Part shown: in pieces, positions 14,046 through 16,747 of the stretch | Position numbering within the stretch: the stretch's first letter is position 1 | Layout of the letters: each line of letters starts with the position of its first letter | Source of the DNA: an uncultured Austwickia sp. | GTDB lineage: Bacteria; Actinomycetota; Actinomycetes; Actinomycetales; Dermatophilaceae | DNA length: 16,747 nt | Assembly: GCA_934678955.1 (NCBI GenBank) | Contig: CAKUSI010000047.1 | Location: 1-16,747 of the forward strand | Direction: 5' to 3' | The notes under the pieces: model-generated | Database searches by the model: none | The model's input: only the letters and a program-made list of their open reading frames with translations | Told to the model about the DNA's origin: nothing | Program-made: the position numbers and the translations under genes

Positions 14046-14423
14046 CTATTCCGAGCCGCGCCCCTCGGGGGCTGCGTCGAGGAGGCAGGAGGCCAGGGCC
14101 TCGCTGACGGACGCGTGCAACGGGAAGACCGTGTCGAGTCCCGTAATCGAGAGAACTCTCAACATGCGAGACGACGTGGCGACGATGCGCATGGAGCCAC
14201 GCCGGGCGCGTACGACCTTCAGCCGCCCCACCAGCACCCCGAGCCCCGTGGAGTCCATGAACGGCACGCCCCGGAGGTCGATCACCACCCGCGACTGCCC
14301 GGTGGCGAGCACCCGGTCGAGCGCATCGCGCAACCGCGGCGCGGTCGTGACGTCGACGTCACCGGCCGCGCTCACCACGGAGATGCCACCCTCGTCGTGA
14401 AGCGTCACCTCGAGATCCGGCAC
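14046..14423 (-). CDS. BldG-like anti-sigma factor antagonist (STAS domain)
   Basis: The 125-residue single STAS domain protein has the strand-loop-helix GDVDVTTAPRLRDAL (21-35) and the phosphoacceptor motif FMDSTGLGVLVG (55-66), with Ser58 as the residue phosphorylated by an anti-sigma kinase in this family. ITGLDTVFPLHASVSEAL near the C-terminus resembles BldG of Streptomyces coelicolor, which is essential for aerial growth and antibiotic production there. The divergent helicase gene next door matches the bldG neighbourhood as I recall it. Unlike that locus, the next gene downstream encodes a sigma factor rather than an anti-sigma factor. The GTG at 14421-14423 follows a strong GGAGGAGG ribosome binding site. 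By inference it frees a SigB/SigF-type sigma factor by partner switching. I leave the symbol blank because orthology needs a tree. Confidence 0.9.
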   Translation of the reverse strand: MPDLEVTLHDEGGISVVSAAGDVDVTTAPRLRDALDRVLATGQSRVVIDLRGVPFMDSTGLGVLVGRLKVVRARRGSMRIVATSSRMLRVLSITGLDTVFPLHASVSEALASCLLDAAPEGRGSE

Positions 14424-14448
14424 GCGCCCTCCTCCTCCATCGTTCGGT

Positions 14449-14461
14449 CACGATAGTCGTG
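14449..14461. promoter_or_regulatory. Palindrome overlapping a candidate -10 of the BldG-like gene
   Basis: CACGA-TAG-TCGTG is a perfect five-base inverted repeat. On the minus strand it contains TATCGT, a TAnnnT-type -10 about 26 bases before the GTG start of the STAS gene. It could be an operator. It lies between divergent genes and could affect both. Confidence 0.3.
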
Positions 14462-14574
14462 GGCCTGTTCACCCGCGACCCCTTGATCATGCTCACGTAT
14501 CGACGTCCCGGCCCGGCGTCCCCGGCTCGACCTCCCGGCGGCACCGCCCGGGGATGGGTGTCGGTCCGGAACCG

Positions 14575-14580
14575 TACGGT
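14575..14580 (+). promoter_or_regulatory. Candidate -10 element of a leaderless helicase transcript
   Basis: TACGGT fits TAnnnT and lies seven bases before ATG 14588, so transcription could begin at the start codon. No Shine-Dalgarno precedes that ATG, which agrees with a leaderless mRNA. No clear -35 is seen. Confidence 0.35.
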
Positions 14581-14587
14581 GTCCTCG

Positions 14588-16747
14588 ATGACCGTCCAGG
14601 GGCCTGAACAGGTGCTGGCGGCCTGGGCAGACGGGCCGCGCCGCCAGTCGCTGCTGCACGTGCACCGCGAGCCGGCGCGCCCGCCGCGCACCGGGCCGTT
14701 GCCGGACTGGCTGTCTGCTCCCGTGCTCGCGGCGTGGGCGGGCGCGGGCCTGGACCTGCCCTGGACGCATCAGGGGGTGACCGCCGAGGCGCTGACGGAG
14801 GGGCGCAGCGTCGCGATCGCCACCGGGACCGCCTCCGGCAAGTCGTGGGCCTACCTGATGCCGGTGCTCTCGGCACTGTCCGGCGGGGAGAGATCCCTGG
14901 CGGGCCGGGGTGCCGGGGCGCTCTACCTCGCGCCGACCAAGGCGCTCGCCGCCGACCAGCTGGCCCACCTCGAGGCGCTCGCGGTGCCGGGCGTCCGTCC
15001 CGCCACGTACGACGGGGACACCCCGTCCGCGGAGCGGGCCTGGATCCGCGCCCACGCGAACTACGTGCTGACCAACCCGGACATGCTGCACCACGGGATC
15101 CTTCCGGGGCACGAGGCCTGGTCGGGGTTCTGGCGGGCCCTGCGCTTCGTCGTGGTCGACGAGTGCCACGTCTACCGTGGGGTGTTCGGCGCGCACGTCG
15201 CCGCCGTGCTGCGCCGGCTGCGCCGGATCTGCCGACGCTACGGCGCGTCGCCAGCATTCGTGTTCGCCTCGGCGACTCAGCCCGACCCGCAGCGCCACGC
15301 CCGCGACCTGGCCGGCCTGTCGGTGCTGCCCGTGACCGACGACGGCTCGCCACGCGCCGCCCGGCACCTGGCGTTCTGGGAGCCTGCGGCGCGCGCCGGC
15401 CCGGGCGGGGAGCGGACGCGCCGCAGCGCGACCGCCGAGTCCGCGGACCTCCTGGCCGACCTCGTCTCCCGCGGCGTGCAGACGGTCGTGTTCGCGCGGT
15501 CGCGGGCCGGCGCCGAATCGGTGGCGGCGGGCGCTCGGCGCGCACTCGCCGACGCGCACCCGCAGATGGTGGAACGCGTCGGGTCCTACCGCGGCGGCTA
15601 TCTCCCCGAGGAGCGCCGCGGCGTGGAGCGGGCGCTGCGGGAGCGTCGCATCCTGGGGCTCGCCACCACCAACGCGTTGGAGCTCGGCATCGACCTGGGC
15701 GGTCTGGACGCGGTGATCGTCGCCGGCTGGCCGGGCAGCCGCGCCTCCCTGTGGCAGCAGGTGGGCCGGGCGGGACGGGCCGGACGCGAGTCGCTGGGGG
15801 TCTTCGTGGCGGCCGACGACCCGCTGGACTCCTATCTGGTCTCCCACCCCGAGACGGTGGTGGGCGCGCCCGTGGAGGCCTCGGTCCTGGACCCGAGCAA
15901 CCCGTACGTCCTCGCCCCGCACCTGACCGCCGCCGCCGCCGAACTGCCGTTGCGCAGCGAAGACGCGGACCTGTTCGGGCCGACCATGCGCGGCCTGCTC
16001 GACTCGCTGGTCGCGGACGGTTCGCTGCGGGTGCGCCCGTCCGGCTGGTATTGGACCCGCCCGGAGCACCCCGCCGCGCATTTCACGCTCCGCGGGGCGG
16101 CCGAGCCGGTCGCCGTGGTCGAGGCCCGCACCGGACGGGTCATCGGAACCGTGGACGGCGCGCGGGCCGACGCGACCGTGCACGCCGGGGCGGTGTATGT
16201 GCATCAGGGCAGCACGTATGTCGTCACGGAGCTCGACCTGCCGAGTGCCACCGCGCTGGCCGTGGCGGGGGACCCCGGGTGGAGCACCCAGGCCCGCGCG
16301 ACGAGCGCCTTCGAGATCCGGGAGCGGCTCACCGCCCGTACCGGTCCGCAGGTCGCGGCCGCGTACGGCCGGGTGGTCGTCCGGCGCCGGGTGACCTCGT
16401 TCCTGCGCCGCCTCCCGGGCGGCGAGGTGATCGGCGAGCATCCGCTGCAGCTCCCCGAGCGGCGCCTGGAGACGACCGGGGTGTGGTGGACGATCCGTCC
16501 GGACGCGCTAGAGAGTGCCGGGATCGACCCGGCGGACGTGCCGGGAGCCCTCCACGCCGCCGAGCACGCGGCGATCGGCCTGTTGCCACTGGTCGCCACG
16601 GCCGACCGCTGGGACATCGGCGGGGTGTCCACCGCCCTGCACCCGGACACCGGCCTGCCGACGATCATGGTGTACGACGGCTATCCCGGCGGTGCCGGCT
16701 TCGCCGAGCGCGGGTTCGAGTGCGCTCGCGCCTGGCTGGAGGCGACC
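14588..16747 (+). CDS. DEAD/DEAH-box helicase, YprA/MrfA-like (3' end outside window)
   Basis: The open frame of 720 codons runs off the window end. Helicase motifs appear in order: I ATGTASGKS (78-86, Lys85), Ia LAPTKALA, II DECH (191-194), III ASAT, IV VVFARSR, V TTNALELGIDL and VI QQVGRAGRAGR. After the core come a winged-helix-like region and a segment HAAEHAAIGLLPLVATADRWDIGG with MVYDGYPGGAGFAERG, which is the start of a DUF1998-type domain; its zinc-binding cysteines would lie beyond 16747. This is the family of Bacillus YprA/MrfA, a 3'-5' DNA helicase involved in repair of mitomycin-type damage, and of the large actinobacterial helicase beside bldG. ATG 14588 is favoured by the TACGGT hexamer; GTG 14579 and GTG 14558 are in-frame alternatives. 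It is transcribed divergently from the STAS gene. Confidence 0.92.
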   Translation, partial: MTVQGPEQVLAAWADGPRRQSLLHVHREPARPPRTGPLPDWLSAPVLAAWAGAGLDLPWTHQGVTAEALTEGRSVAIATGTASGKSWAYLMPVLSALSGGERSLAGRGAGALYLAPTKALAADQLAHLEALAVPGVRPATYDGDTPSAERAWIRAHANYVLTNPDMLHHGILPGHEAWSGFWRALRFVVVDECHVYRGVFGAHVAAVLRRLRRICRRYGASPAFVFASATQPDPQRHARDLAGLSVLPVTDDGSPRAARHLAFWEPAARAGPGGERTRRSATAESADLLADLVSRGVQTVVFARSRAGAESVAAGARRALADAHPQMVERVGSYRGGYLPEERRGVERALRERRILGLATTNALELGIDLGGLDAVIVAGWPGSRASLWQQVGRAGRAGRESLGVFVAADDPLDSYLVSHPETVVGAPVEASVLDPSNPYVLAPHLTAAAAELPLRSEDADLFGPTMRGLLDSLVADGSLRVRPSGWYWTRPEHPAAHFTLRGAAEPVAVVEARTGRVIGTVDGARADATVHAGAVYVHQGSTYVVTELDLPSATALAVAGDPGWSTQARATSAFEIRERLTARTGPQVAAAYGRVVVRRRVTSFLRRLPGGEVIGEHPLQLPERRLETTGVWWTIRPDALESAGIDPADVPGALHAAEHAAIGLLPLVATADRWDIGGVSTALHPDTGLPTIMVYDGYPGGAGFAERGFECARAWLEAT

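Noticed and set aside
14405..16441. A long minus-strand open frame opposite the helicase
   Set aside because: The plus strand carries all helicase motifs in order. The minus-strand product is low-complexity and Arg/Gly-rich.

Overview
This window is high-GC chromosomal DNA from an actinomycete, probably a filamentous one. The evidence is the strong G/C third-position bias, frequent GTG starts, candidate leaderless promoters, a Lys/Ala/Thr-tailed topoisomerase I, and a BldG-type anti-sigma antagonist next to a divergent DEAD/DEAH helicase. From memory, Streptomyces coelicolor has a similar arrangement around bldG, topA and tmk. Genus cannot be fixed from sequence alone.

Positions 1 to about 3070 look like an accessory strip on the 3' side of a tRNA-Thr(CGU) gene (3069-3145, minus). 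It holds a DUF3800 gene (232-1023) broken by one in-frame TAG at the place where the family normally has a tyrosine. Two related GC-rich structured repeats flank that gene. Next come a minus-strand pair of a small ABM-fold monooxygenase and an XRE/TPR regulator with overlapping stop and start codons, and a possible integrase C-terminal remnant. Two GTGCC direct-repeat pairs with 11-base periodicity (18-34 and 2932-2948) resemble integrase arm sites. Together these suggest an old integrative element at the tRNA.

Positions 3146 to 10329 are core genome, all on the minus strand: a secreted lipoprotein alpha/beta-hydrolase of the tripeptidyl-aminopeptidase type, DNA polymerase III delta' (holB), thymidylate kinase (tmk, sharing GTGA with holB and probably leaderless), a 63-residue YjfB-like protein, and topA. 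These supply dTTP, load the replication clamp and relax negative supercoils. A hairpin sits just upstream of the topA ribosome binding site.

Positions 10330 to 14423 form a regulatory block on the minus strand. In transcription order it runs: BldG-like STAS protein, SigB/SigF-family sigma factor, GAF-ANTAR RNA-binding regulator, and an NPPF-type methyltransferase that overlaps the GAF-ANTAR gene by GTGA. No anti-sigma kinase is present in the window, although STAS proteins of this kind normally act through one. From 14588 a divergent plus-strand gene encodes a YprA/MrfA-like DEAD/DEAH helicase that runs off the window end.

I found no CRISPR array, complete insertion sequence or biosynthetic cluster, and nothing I can defend as a wholly new system. 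The items most worth checking are the nonsense-interrupted DUF3800 gene with its flanking repeats and arm-like sites, the sigma/anti-anti-sigma/ANTAR block with two hairpins ahead of the ANTAR gene, and the topA leader hairpin.
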